Assembly (NCBI GenBank): GCA_963663215.1
Contig: OY760140.1
Coordinates: forward strand, 1,550,001 to 1,614,000
Origin: BJGV01 sp003230615
GTDB taxonomy: Bacteria; Pseudomonadota; Gammaproteobacteria; Burkholderiales; Nitrosomonadaceae
DNA length: 64,000 nt
Direction of reading: 5' to 3'
The position numbers and the translations under genes were made by a program. Position 1 is the stretch's first letter; each line of letters starts with the position of its first letter. Positions 29,083 to 37,261 of this stretch are shown here, one piece after another. A model generated the notes under the pieces. That model had not been told where the DNA came from, did no database searches, and worked only from the letters and a program-made list of their open reading frames with translations.

Positions 29083-29292
29083 ATGCAAACGACCATAATG
29101 AATATAAGCGGCATGACCTGCATGGATTGTGTCAGAAGTGTAAAGAATGTGCTAGAGAAAATTTCTGGAGTAAGTGGTGCAGATGTTTCACTGGAAAACG
29201 AACAGGTTACGATCCAGTACGATGCAGAACAAACTAATGTAAATCAATTCAAAGAAGCAGTCGTGGGAGCAGGCTTTGAAGTCATTATCTAA
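29083..29292 (+). CDS. copZ: Copper chaperone, heavy-metal-associated domain protein
   Basis: A 69-residue single HMA-domain protein that by family hands Cu(I) to CopA or to the repressor. The metal site is GMTCMDCVRSV with cysteines near residues 13 and 16. GGAG ten bases upstream fits the ATG at 29083; an earlier GTG at 29074 in frame is less likely. It overlaps the start of csoR by 17 bases. Middle gene of copA-copZ-csoR. Confidence 0.9.
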   Translation: MQTTIMNISGMTCMDCVRSVKNVLEKISGVSGADVSLENEQVTIQYDAEQTNVNQFKEAVVGAGFEVII

Positions 29293-29587
29293 AAAGAAAC
29301 CACGCAACAGGCCTAAAATTGCTGTGCAGCCGAATAAAGACGTACTAATAAAACGGCTCAACCGTGTTGAAGGACAAGTACGCGGTGTCACCAAAATGAT
29401 AGCGGAAGATCGTTATTGCGTTGATGTCCTAAACCAAGTATCTGCGCTGCAATCTGCGCTTGATGCTGTTGCCATGCGACTGCTAGAGAATCATACCCAC
29501 GGCTGCATGCAAGGGGCAATTAAGTCCGGTAAAGGTAATATAGCAATTGATGAGCTAATGGTCGTGTTACGAAAATTTGCTCGGTAG
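29276..29587 (+). CDS. csoR: CsoR/FrmR-family copper-sensing repressor
   Basis: All-helical DUF156 repressor of about 103 residues that leaves DNA when its Cys-His-Cys site binds Cu(I). The family opening LIKRLNRVEGQVRGVTKMI is clear, and the ligand residues appear as Cys in DRYCVDVL, His and Cys in NHTHGCMQ. FrmR-type sensors have a Cys at the N-terminus instead, so copper is the better guess given the neighbours. The start is TTG at 29276, within copZ, with GGGAG spaced six bases upstream. It probably represses the operon through the palindrome at 26607-26625. Confidence 0.9.
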   Translation: MKSLSKKKPRNRPKIAVQPNKDVLIKRLNRVEGQVRGVTKMIAEDRYCVDVLNQVSALQSALDAVAMRLLENHTHGCMQGAIKSGKGNIAIDELMVVLRKFAR

Positions 29588-29604
29588 CAGATTAAGAATC
29601 TCTC

Positions 29605-30624
29605 TCACAAGATTCTAGCGGGTAAATTTATACGTCCGTTGCAATAACCATTACTCTCAAACCAAGTTATCGCATCTTTTATTGCCTCTGTTGAGGGTCG
29701 GTATTGATAACCTAGCTCGCGTATGGCTTTTTCACTGGAGAAAAACATCTTTTTCTGCGCCATACGAATACTGTCTATTGATGCACTGGGTTCAACATTC
29801 GTAATAGTTGCAATTTTCTCCATTATCCACGCTATAGGGAAAATTAGCATCGCAGGAATTTTTATTCGTTTCATCTTTTTTCCACTTATCTTGTCTATAG
29901 TCTGCAAAATTTGTAATAAGTCCATGTCCTCGCCTCCCAGGATATAACGCTCTCCTGGCTTCCCATACATATACGCCAGTAGATGACCCCGTGCAATATC
30001 ATCAACATGTGCAATGTTCAGGCCAGTATTCATGTAAGCCGGCATCCGACCACAAAGCGTATCAACCACTATCCGCCCTGTAGGTGTCGGGCTTATATCA
30101 CGTGGTCCCATTGGAGTACTAGGATTAACAATAACTAAAGGTAGCTCATGTTTGTTGGTGAGATGCTGAACTACCTGTTCCGCGATGAATTTTGAACGCT
30201 TATAGTGCCCAGTCATATTGACAAGGCTGGAGGGTGTCTCTTCGTTTGCTGGGCTACCATCAGAATTTAATCCCATAGTAGCTACACTACTAGTATATAT
30301 TATGCGTCTAAGGCCAGCTTCGGCTGCAGCAAGTATCAGTGTCTGTGTCCCTTTGACATTAATGTCATACATGGTGTCCGGATTCGGCACCCAAAGGCGA
30401 TAATCTGCAGCAAGGTGAAACAAATTTTCACAATTGGTGATTGCTCGCTTCAGTGATCCAATATCACGTAAATCGCCTTCTGAAATTTCAATGGGTAGCC
30501 CATCAATGTTACTCCGGTTGCTTCCTGGTCTGATTAAACACCGTACTTCGTGACCAGCAGCCAGTAAACAGCGTGTAACAGCTGAGCCGATAAAACCATT
30601 TGCGCCAGTAACTAGTGATTTCAT
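29605..30624 (-). CDS. hpnA: NAD-dependent sugar epimerase, HpnA-like (hopanoid-associated)
   Basis: Extended short-chain dehydrogenase of about 339 residues. It has the Rossmann loop TGANGFIGSAVTR near residue 7, FHLAADYRLWVPNP, the IYTSSVATMG strand, catalytic YKRSK near residue 147, and NPSTPMGPRDISPTPTGRIVVD, which closely resembles HpnA proteins found with hopanoid genes. HpnA's exact reaction is not established. No squalene or hopene gene is near. It is convergent with csoR, 17 bases away; a 7-base inverted repeat at 29595-29616 overlaps its stop. Confidence 0.82.
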   Translation of the reverse strand: MKSLVTGANGFIGSAVTRCLLAAGHEVRCLIRPGSNRSNIDGLPIEISEGDLRDIGSLKRAITNCENLFHLAADYRLWVPNPDTMYDINVKGTQTLILAAAEAGLRRIIYTSSVATMGLNSDGSPANEETPSSLVNMTGHYKRSKFIAEQVVQHLTNKHELPLVIVNPSTPMGPRDISPTPTGRIVVDTLCGRMPAYMNTGLNIAHVDDIARGHLLAYMYGKPGERYILGGEDMDLLQILQTIDKISGKKMKRIKIPAMLIFPIAWIMEKIATITNVEPSASIDSIRMAQKKMFFSSEKAIRELGYQYRPSTEAIKDAITWFESNGYCNGRINLPARIL

Positions 30625-30846
30625 GACAATTTAATCTTTAGCCTTTGGGGCTTACAAAACATTACAAGGTAAGGCTAGGAATTTTGCTTCGTTATGACTT
30701 ATTTTATACTCGACAGAATGTGTGCTAGCCAATCACAGTTTTACTAGAATTATACCCATCTACCTGTAGTACTTCCATCAAGAAAATAGTAAGGTGCCGA
30801 ACTTGTTATGTTGAATACGAAACCTAACGATGACGGGAAAAATAAA

Positions 30847-32799
30847 CTAAAAACCGCTCTCTCGAATTGCTACAGCACTGATTCGTTCAAGAATAGTTGG
30901 TAGCCATGCTCTAGCCTCGCCACTAATTACTACATTTCCAGTTTTCATTTGGCGACTCTCAGGCGGAGGGCTATCTAACTTCACACGTACGCGATATATT
31001 GCATTTCGAGGGACACTTTTCTCATTTTCCAAAGTAACAATATCACCACCTGACTTCGCATCTAAACTGTAATGCGGAAGCACTGTCGTCCGAGTAGCAT
31101 CAACCTCAATGACTTGTCCTTGAAGCACACCAAGCCTTAAAGGCATGTATACACGTGCTTTGTCACCTGGGCTTATTCGATGAACATCCTCCTCAGAAAC
31201 GTATGCATCAACTACCCATTGTGAATAGTCTACTAAGGTAGCTAAAGGTTGACTGGGTCGAATCCACACACCTGGTGCAAGATCAGAGTCCAAATCTACA
31301 ATCGTCCCAGAGAATGGCGCTGATATCTTTAATCGCGCTTGCTCTTCCTGAAATAGTTTCTCTTCGGCAACATACTGTTCTTGCTGTGCTCGTACTTGCT
31401 CTCTGCGCGCCTCGCCGTCTGGTAATCCCATTAAACCAATCAATTCTTTAGCGCGTTCTTGAGCAAGCCCCCTTGCTCGCTCTGCAGACAACCGCAAGTC
31501 TGTAGACTCAAGAATAAACAATAGTTGTCCACTAGTTACATTTTCACTTTCTGGCAAACTAACTAGTCGCCCGGGTAAAGGCGAATAAAGAACATGTAAA
31601 CGCTCTGGGTGCACCCATCCTGGTCCCCTAATCCCCGTATGCCATGGCACTAGTATCACAACCAGAATGATCCCAAGTAGAGCATAAGCTATCCACACGC
31701 GACTGGTTTTAATTTCCGATTTTCTTTCACGCCACACACTTAATTCTGACCATATAGGTCGCCAAATAAACCAAATAAGCTCCACCACCATAAGAATAAT
31801 ACCCAAGACCTTAAAGAAAAAGTAATAAACCAATAACGCAAGACCAAGAAATACTACCAGTCGATACAGCCAAGTCATAATTGCAAATACAATTAAAAAT
31901 GTCCTGCCATTACCTTGAATGTCTTCAGGCCAGTCGTCATTAAAACCCATCAAAACACGTCTAAGCCAAATACGGGTAAATTCACCAGATCTCTGGTGCA
32001 AATTCGGGAAATCTATTGCGTCCATCAGGATAAAGTAGCCATCAAAGCGGAGAAATGGGCTTACATTCACTAATAACGTAAGCAACCAGCTTGTCGTAGC
32101 CAGAAAAAATAATGCACTTTTGATAGCCCCATCTGGTGATAGACTCCAAGCGAAAGTAGCTAAGCCTGCTAAAGCAAGTTCTGTGATGATACCGGCGCTT
32201 GCAATTGCCAAACGTTGTCGTGGGTTACTTAGTTTCCAGCTTTCACTGGTATCGGTATACAACATAGGAAACATTACTAACAATGCGACACCCATGTGCG
32301 CTACTCTCACACCATAACGGGTTGCGGTTACTGCATGCCCCATTTCATGCAAAGCCTTTGCGAAAACTAGTGCCACCGAATACCCTAGCAAACCTGACCA
32401 AGTTAGCTGATCAACAAATGTATTAGAGAACGTTTCCCATTGCCGTGCAGCTAGAAAAATTCCGACCAAGGTAAGAAAAATAACTGCAATTGCAGTAGTA
32501 CGAGTGAATATCCAACCAAGCCAGGGTATTAGGCTTGCTAACCAAACTTGCGGATGAAATAGAGGAATACGAAAAAAAAGATAGTGATGCAGCATCCAAT
32601 TGATAAAACCTTTATTCAGTAATTTAGCATGCTCTCTAAGCTGATCAATAGCTTCCTGGCTGCTCGCTTGAATCAAACTATTCTGCTCCAAAAAATGCTT
32701 TAAATCATTTACATCTGTAACCTCGATATCTAATGTGGTTTCGTTATTAACTGAATTTACGATTTTCTCTGGCGAACCGTAGGCCCAGCGCAATAACAT
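30847..32799 (-). CDS. M50 zinc-metalloprotease membrane protein fused to HlyD-type adaptor (5'-frameshifted)
   Basis: Multi-pass inner-membrane protein. In this frame (650 residues) the site-2-protease motif HEMGH lies at 151-155 and the second metal-ligand motif SPFLRFDGYF at 247-256, with about eight hydrophobic segments between residues 85 and 390. From about residue 400 a periplasmic HlyD/barrel-sandwich domain follows, with an alpha-hairpin rich in Glu/Gln. The family start is missing here: the first 60 residues are in another frame at 32757-32978, and a one-base change near 32813-32818 separates them. Last gene of the surface-protein unit. Family members are annotated as putative peptide zinc metalloproteases; substrate unknown. 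Confidence 0.8.
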   Translation of the reverse strand: MLLRWAYGSPEKIVNSVNNETTLDIEVTDVNDLKHFLEQNSLIQASSQEAIDQLREHAKLLNKGFINWMLHHYLFFRIPLFHPQVWLASLIPWLGWIFTRTTAIAVIFLTLVGIFLAARQWETFSNTFVDQLTWSGLLGYSVALVFAKALHEMGHAVTATRYGVRVAHMGVALLVMFPMLYTDTSESWKLSNPRQRLAIASAGIITELALAGLATFAWSLSPDGAIKSALFFLATTSWLLTLLVNVSPFLRFDGYFILMDAIDFPNLHQRSGEFTRIWLRRVLMGFNDDWPEDIQGNGRTFLIVFAIMTWLYRLVVFLGLALLVYYFFFKVLGIILMVVELIWFIWRPIWSELSVWRERKSEIKTSRVWIAYALLGIILVVILVPWHTGIRGPGWVHPERLHVLYSPLPGRLVSLPESENVTSGQLLFILESTDLRLSAERARGLAQERAKELIGLMGLPDGEARREQVRAQQEQYVAEEKLFQEEQARLKISAPFSGTIVDLDSDLAPGVWIRPSQPLATLVDYSQWVVDAYVSEEDVHRISPGDKARVYMPLRLGVLQGQVIEVDATRTTVLPHYSLDAKSGGDIVTLENEKSVPRNAIYRVRVKLDSPPPESRQMKTGNVVISGEARAWLPTILERISAVAIRESGF

Positions 32800-32978
32800 C
32801 TCAAAATCAAGCCACCCAATACGAAAAAACTATTATTAATGGGGTCTTGCACCATCCAAGCTGGCGATCCATCATGATTAGCTGCTGCGGGAAGCAATTT
32901 AAGCTCCTCACGCAGCGGAGGAAGAAAAATCTGACTATTCAACTCTGGGTGTACGTATGTACTCACAGGCCAGTCCAT
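32757..32978 (-). pseudogene. Frameshifted N-terminal fragment of the M50-HlyD gene
   Basis: The first 55 codons encode the family's N-terminus (FLPPLREELKLLP, then GSPAWMVQDPINNSFFVLG). After TTG GG at about 32813-32818 the homologous continuation WLDFEMLLRWAYG is in the next frame, so one base has been lost relative to an intact gene of about 710 codons. Start ATG 32978 overlaps the end of the upstream HlyD gene by 16 bases, as expected in an operon. Confidence 0.75.
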
Positions 32979-34321
32979 TCACGTACCGCAGTTACTGGTC
33001 TTCTAAAAAAATAATACCCTAGTGTGGCCCAATGACCAGAAATGCGAACGGTGCCGCGCAAACCAATACGTGGCTTCACCACACCCTCCTCAAATTCACC
33101 TTTTATTCGATATGCAGATACCCCTTCTGGACTCATCACAGGTTGAAAACTGGTTTGCAACAATGATGCAGACAATGGGTTAAGTGGGTCAATATGCAAA
33201 AATAAGCGCATTGGCGCACCAATATCTAAGTTTAATGCCTCGTGCACTGGTAACCATACCAGCACACCCGCATCTCTCGGATTCGCCAGTTGTATCACGC
33301 GTTCACCGGTTTGCACGGGCCTTCCTGTCCAATCATTTGGGTCACCGTAGATTACGATACCATCACGCTCAGCCCTTACTTCTCCTCGTGCCATTAATGA
33401 TTTTAATGATGCCAACTCAGCCTCTTTCTCGCGGACACGACCTATTGCAGAAGCAATCTCACCCTTACTTTTAAGATCATTAAACGCGCTCTGTTGTGCA
33501 TTTAAAGCATCAGCACGTGCTATTGACAATGCCTTGGCTGCTACATCCAGCCTACTAGTTACAGTGGTGCTATCTAATGAGAACAATAAATCGCCAACAT
33601 TAACTACTGAGTTTGGTTGCACGTAAATTTTACTAATTACACCATCTTGTGGGACCGTAATAGCAAACGCATTTAAAGCTATAATCTCACCAGGAGCTAA
33701 AACAGATAAACGAACAGGAATAGACAATCCTACAAAAATTGCAATCACTGCCCAGTAACTGACTGCCTTACTCATCCATCCACGTAGTCTTGTAATAAAA
33801 TTAACCTTTACTTCGCTTAAAAAGCCAAGACAAGACCCGTAGATCTGATGTATGTGATCCAACTTCTCAAGTTCATGGGGAAGCCATGATTCTTCTCTGG
33901 CATACATCACCATCCCCAGACAAGTGCCAGTTTGGCTAAACAACTCCGCGAACAGTAAATGTTCGGGTAACCACTCCTCCCAACCATCTTTAAATTCTTC
34001 TGGCGCCTCTGCAAAATCAAGCTTATGACAACCAGCCTCTTTTGGAAGTATTCTTGAGACAGTTTTAATAAAACAGCTAAGCCATATAGCGTAGGGTGAA
34101 TCTTCTGCCACGCTCACCAAACCTGATGCGGTGGTTAGCTCAAGCTCTCCAATAGCCGATACTGTAAAGAACGCTGCTTGCCGATATGGCACCAAGGTTA
34201 TTGTTTCATTAACAATAATAAAAGACAGGTCTGCCGGATTGATAGCTTTTACAGAACGTAAATCTAGGCTGAGAAGTGCGTCTAATGCGGGCTGCTTTGG
34301 AGCTTCGTTGACATTATCCAT
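32963..34321 (-). CDS. HlyD-type membrane-fusion protein with N-terminal GAF-like domain
   Basis: A 452-residue protein. Residues about 35-165 resemble a GAF domain: LVPYRQAAFFTVS, an ASGL motif, then GTCLGMVMYARE and PHELEKLDHI. A single membrane segment follows at about 187-207, then a periplasmic adaptor part with a barrel-sandwich half (VPQDGVISKIYVQPNSVVNVGDLLFSLD read in pieces), an alpha-helical hairpin at 260-315, and the second half with AERDGIVIYGD. So a cytoplasmic sensor-like domain is joined to a secretion adaptor. It lies between the other HlyD gene and the M50-HlyD gene. Ligand, if any, unknown. Confidence 0.8.
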   Translation of the reverse strand: MDNVNEAPKQPALDALLSLDLRSVKAINPADLSFIIVNETITLVPYRQAAFFTVSAIGELELTTASGLVSVAEDSPYAIWLSCFIKTVSRILPKEAGCHKLDFAEAPEEFKDGWEEWLPEHLLFAELFSQTGTCLGMVMYAREESWLPHELEKLDHIHQIYGSCLGFLSEVKVNFITRLRGWMSKAVSYWAVIAIFVGLSIPVRLSVLAPGEIIALNAFAITVPQDGVISKIYVQPNSVVNVGDLLFSLDSTTVTSRLDVAAKALSIARADALNAQQSAFNDLKSKGEIASAIGRVREKEAELASLKSLMARGEVRAERDGIVIYGDPNDWTGRPVQTGERVIQLANPRDAGVLVWLPVHEALNLDIGAPMRLFLHIDPLNPLSASLLQTSFQPVMSPEGVSAYRIKGEFEEGVVKPRIGLRGTVRISGHWATLGYYFFRRPVTAVREWTGL

Positions 34322-34370
34322 CTTGCAGTATAAATATCACTATGAGGTGCATCGAGGTTGTCATCAAGCG

Positions 34371-35363
34371 CTACATTGCAGGTATTATTGCTGTACCACT
34401 CATTCCTGCAAGTAGTTCAGGAAAATCCTGAGACATCAAACCTTCAATCTCAATTGTTTGACTAACAGAGTCAACACGACTGTTTATGGCTACCACACTT
34501 GCTTGGTATGTTTTCCCGGTCTCATCGATTTTTACTTCAATCTTCGAGTCAACCTTAAGTTGATTCAGTAATCTGGATGGAACGTTCACTCTCAACTTTA
34601 ACTGACCAGACTTCACCAAATCAAGCATCGGTTGCCCAGGTGTAACGGTCATGTGGTTACGTACGTAAACTTTTGCAACACGACCATCCCAAGGTGCTTT
34701 GATCGAGCAATATCTTATTTGCAATTCTGCTAAACTAACATCTGCACGAGCTTTAGCGACAACACTTGCCGCCAGTGAAACTTCGACATCACCCGCTTGA
34801 TCTAAACCCTGCATTCTTAACTTTGCTGTGTGCGTCTCTACAGCACCTGATAGTTCTGCTTTAGTCATAGCCAGTCGTGCCCGTGGATCATTACAATTAA
34901 AGGTGATTAGTGTATTACCAGATTTAAACGTGCTGCCCAAGGTTACATTCAATTTGTTGATTCGAGCGGCTGCCAGGTTGGAACCTGACCGAGAAACAGT
35001 TGTTTCTTGGTCAGGGATAAGCAAAACGCGCACTATTTCAGTTCCAACAGCGCTCGTTTCTTTTACCTGATTTTCGTAAATATCATCTCTATCGGAATTA
35101 GAATCAACTAAAGTTTCCACATTTTTAGTGTCAGAGTCTGTAGTTTTAAGACCTATGCCAGTCTGACTCTTTTCCGAAGATACATTAATTGATTGAGCTA
35201 GACTATTAGTACCCGCTTTAGTATCAGTAGCAACTGTAGTTTTAACTACTTTACTGTTCGTGGCCTTATCTGCATCCACTTCAGTTGATTCAGTAGATTC
35301 AGGCGTAAGCAATACGGTCACTAAAATCAGGATTGCCAAGCTACCACTAAGCCAATAAATCAT
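34371..35363 (-). CDS. HlyD-type periplasmic adaptor with long N-terminal linker
   Basis: A 330-residue membrane-anchored adaptor expected to bridge inner membrane and the TolC-like channel. One membrane segment (about residues 4-20) is followed by an unusual Thr/Ser/Asp-rich linker of about 90 residues, then the barrel-sandwich domain with RINKLNVTLGSTFKSG and FNCNDPRARLAM, a short hairpin, SIKAPWDGRVAKVYV, and a beta-barrel. The ATG at 35363 has an AGGAG site and overlaps the stop of the TolC gene (ATGA); an upstream start at 35393 is less likely. Confidence 0.82.
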   Translation of the reverse strand: MIYWLSGSLAILILVTVLLTPESTESTEVDADKATNSKVVKTTVATDTKAGTNSLAQSINVSSEKSQTGIGLKTTDSDTKNVETLVDSNSDRDDIYENQVKETSAVGTEIVRVLLIPDQETTVSRSGSNLAAARINKLNVTLGSTFKSGNTLITFNCNDPRARLAMTKAELSGAVETHTAKLRMQGLDQAGDVEVSLAASVVAKARADVSLAELQIRYCSIKAPWDGRVAKVYVRNHMTVTPGQPMLDLVKSGQLKLRVNVPSRLLNQLKVDSKIEVKIDETGKTYQASVVAINSRVDSVSQTIEIEGLMSQDFPELLAGMSGTAIIPAM

Positions 35364-37261
35364 TGATACTCCTTTCCTAACTCTACCAGCCATGATCGGA
35401 GTTCAGGGAGTGTGGAAGTTACTGCCGCAATTAATGCGCTTTCATATGCCAAGTCACGTGAGTCACTTGGTATTGTGGTTACAAATTTTGCTGATTTTTT
35501 ATTCATGCCGTCGTGGTCTTCTAGCACTAGTACCCAGGAAGCTGTCTCTATCTCGTCATTCGGGATACGTTGTAATATAAGTACGAAGGGAAAACCTTTG
35601 TCTGCATCCAAATCGATCTGATGACGTGCTAATAATACGGCCACTTGTGCTTTCATGCGAACCTGCATGACCGGATCCTTAACTCCTACAAATGCAATCG
35701 AAATTGTTGGCAAATGGCCAAATAAATTAGATGTCATTCTAAGCGTATCTTCTTCGGTTGCTTTAATGTGCTCACGAATACGCCCAGTTAAAATTTCCAG
35801 AGTATCATCTTCAAAATTATCAGGAAGTGGATCAAAACCTAGTGTATTGTAAAGACGCCCAAAGGCAATCTGTGCATTCGCGTATGCATTAGCTCGTTGG
35901 TAAGCGCCCAATACTGCTCGTGCATTGGTTCTGATTGCTTCTAATTCACTACTCAGTCTGGCTGTAACAGAGGCACGCATATTGGCAGCTAAGCGCTGAT
36001 CTACTTGAGCACCGATATCTGCCAGTTTGAAATCTAGTATTGCTAATCGATATCGCTCTGCACTTACACGCAATTGGGTCATAATCGCCATCGACAAGGC
36101 CATTCTTCTTGAACGATCGACTTCGACTTGCCCCTCTTGAGTTTTAAGAAGGGTAGGTAAGGTTGCAAGGCGCATTATATTCCAGGACACCCTAATACCA
36201 CCCTGGAACCAGTTGTTGTTATAAAGAAGGTTATTGGAATCAAAACTAAATCCATAGTCTAAGCTTACGGATGGCAGCATACTAAGTAATTGTTTGCGTG
36301 TCTCATCTGCGGTAATGCGTTTCTTGGAGTCCTCTTGACGCAACTCTGGGCGCTGAAGCAATGCCAGCTCTTCGAGCTTACGGATATCAGTTGGTGGCGC
36401 AGGTAGTTTAGATTCTTCCGATTCTTCCAGAATGAAAACTACACCTGGCTCAACGTTCATCAATGCAGCCAGCTCTCGCTTGGCAATCTCCAGGTCTTGT
36501 CGACGCAAATTTAGCAAAGAAATCGCATCTAATAGAGCCCGTTGATAGTTTAAGGCAAGCGCTGGTGGAATAAGACGCTGTGCCTCAGCTTCACGTGAAC
36601 GGGCTAATGCCAGATTAGCTTGGTCAAGAATCTCTTTTGCATCTTTAGAAAGCCTCTGTGCACCCAATGCACGCCAGAAGGAGGTGCGCACATCTTGCAC
36701 CATGTTTTTAACAACTTTACGACGACGTTCTTCAGCAATTAGGAATTTATCTGCTTGCTGACGTGCACGATAATAGGAAACACCAAAGTCTAGCAAGTTC
36801 CAGGAAAATTCAGCGGCCGCTTGCGCATGATTTTTTTGTGTTGCCCTAGATGGTCGCAATGAAATCTGTTTATCTATAATACCTATAGACGTACCACCCG
36901 GCTCGTTTTGGCGCGTACGATAGCCTGCTGAGGTGAGTAGCTTAGGTAACATGTCATAGGTGGCTAATCCCGTGAGCCCTAATTCAAGCGCTGATTCCAT
37001 ATGCTTCAACCGATAATCAAGGTTATATTTCAGTGTACGCGCTATGGCTTCCTCAACCGAAACCGGCCAGTTGATGGGTTCCTGGTTTAGATACATACCA
37101 GCGGTATCTTCATCAACCCGGGCCCTTACCTCTTCTTGAGTAAATGGCTTAGGTATAATAGCGCACCCTGAAAATAATAGAGGTAACACTAAACCAATTC
37201 CAACAAGAAGTTTCTTAGAAGTCACCCTTGTAGCTGAAGTATTCAATAGTGCTCCCATCAT
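35360..37261 (-). CDS. TolC-family outer-membrane channel lipoprotein with C-terminal extension
   Basis: Outer-membrane efflux/secretion duct. The 633-residue product has a signal peptide with a lipobox-like FSGC near residue 33, and two OEP repeats of long amphipathic helices with features such as VSVEEAIARTLKYNLDYRL and FSWNLLDFGVSYYRARQQAD. The usual channel ends near residue 490; about 140 further residues follow, unlike typical TolC (about 450-500 residues). The extension has no recognised motif. Its ATGATG start overlaps the stop of the surface-protein gene, which argues for one transcript with that gene. Confidence 0.85.
   Translation of the reverse strand: MMGALLNTSATRVTSKKLLVGIGLVLPLLFSGCAIIPKPFTQEEVRARVDEDTAGMYLNQEPINWPVSVEEAIARTLKYNLDYRLKHMESALELGLTGLATYDMLPKLLTSAGYRTRQNEPGGTSIGIIDKQISLRPSRATQKNHAQAAAEFSWNLLDFGVSYYRARQQADKFLIAEERRRKVVKNMVQDVRTSFWRALGAQRLSKDAKEILDQANLALARSREAEAQRLIPPALALNYQRALLDAISLLNLRRQDLEIAKRELAALMNVEPGVVFILEESEESKLPAPPTDIRKLEELALLQRPELRQEDSKKRITADETRKQLLSMLPSVSLDYGFSFDSNNLLYNNNWFQGGIRVSWNIMRLATLPTLLKTQEGQVEVDRSRRMALSMAIMTQLRVSAERYRLAILDFKLADIGAQVDQRLAANMRASVTARLSSELEAIRTNARAVLGAYQRANAYANAQIAFGRLYNTLGFDPLPDNFEDDTLEILTGRIREHIKATEEDTLRMTSNLFGHLPTISIAFVGVKDPVMQVRMKAQVAVLLARHQIDLDADKGFPFVLILQRIPNDEIETASWVLVLEDHDGMNKKSAKFVTTIPSDSRDLAYESALIAAVTSTLPELRSWLVELGKEYQ

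Noticed and set aside
29595..29616. Inverted repeat at the csoR-hpnA junction as terminator
   Set aside because: Arms of only seven AT-rich bases, overlaps the hpnA stop codon and has no T run; too weak to list.
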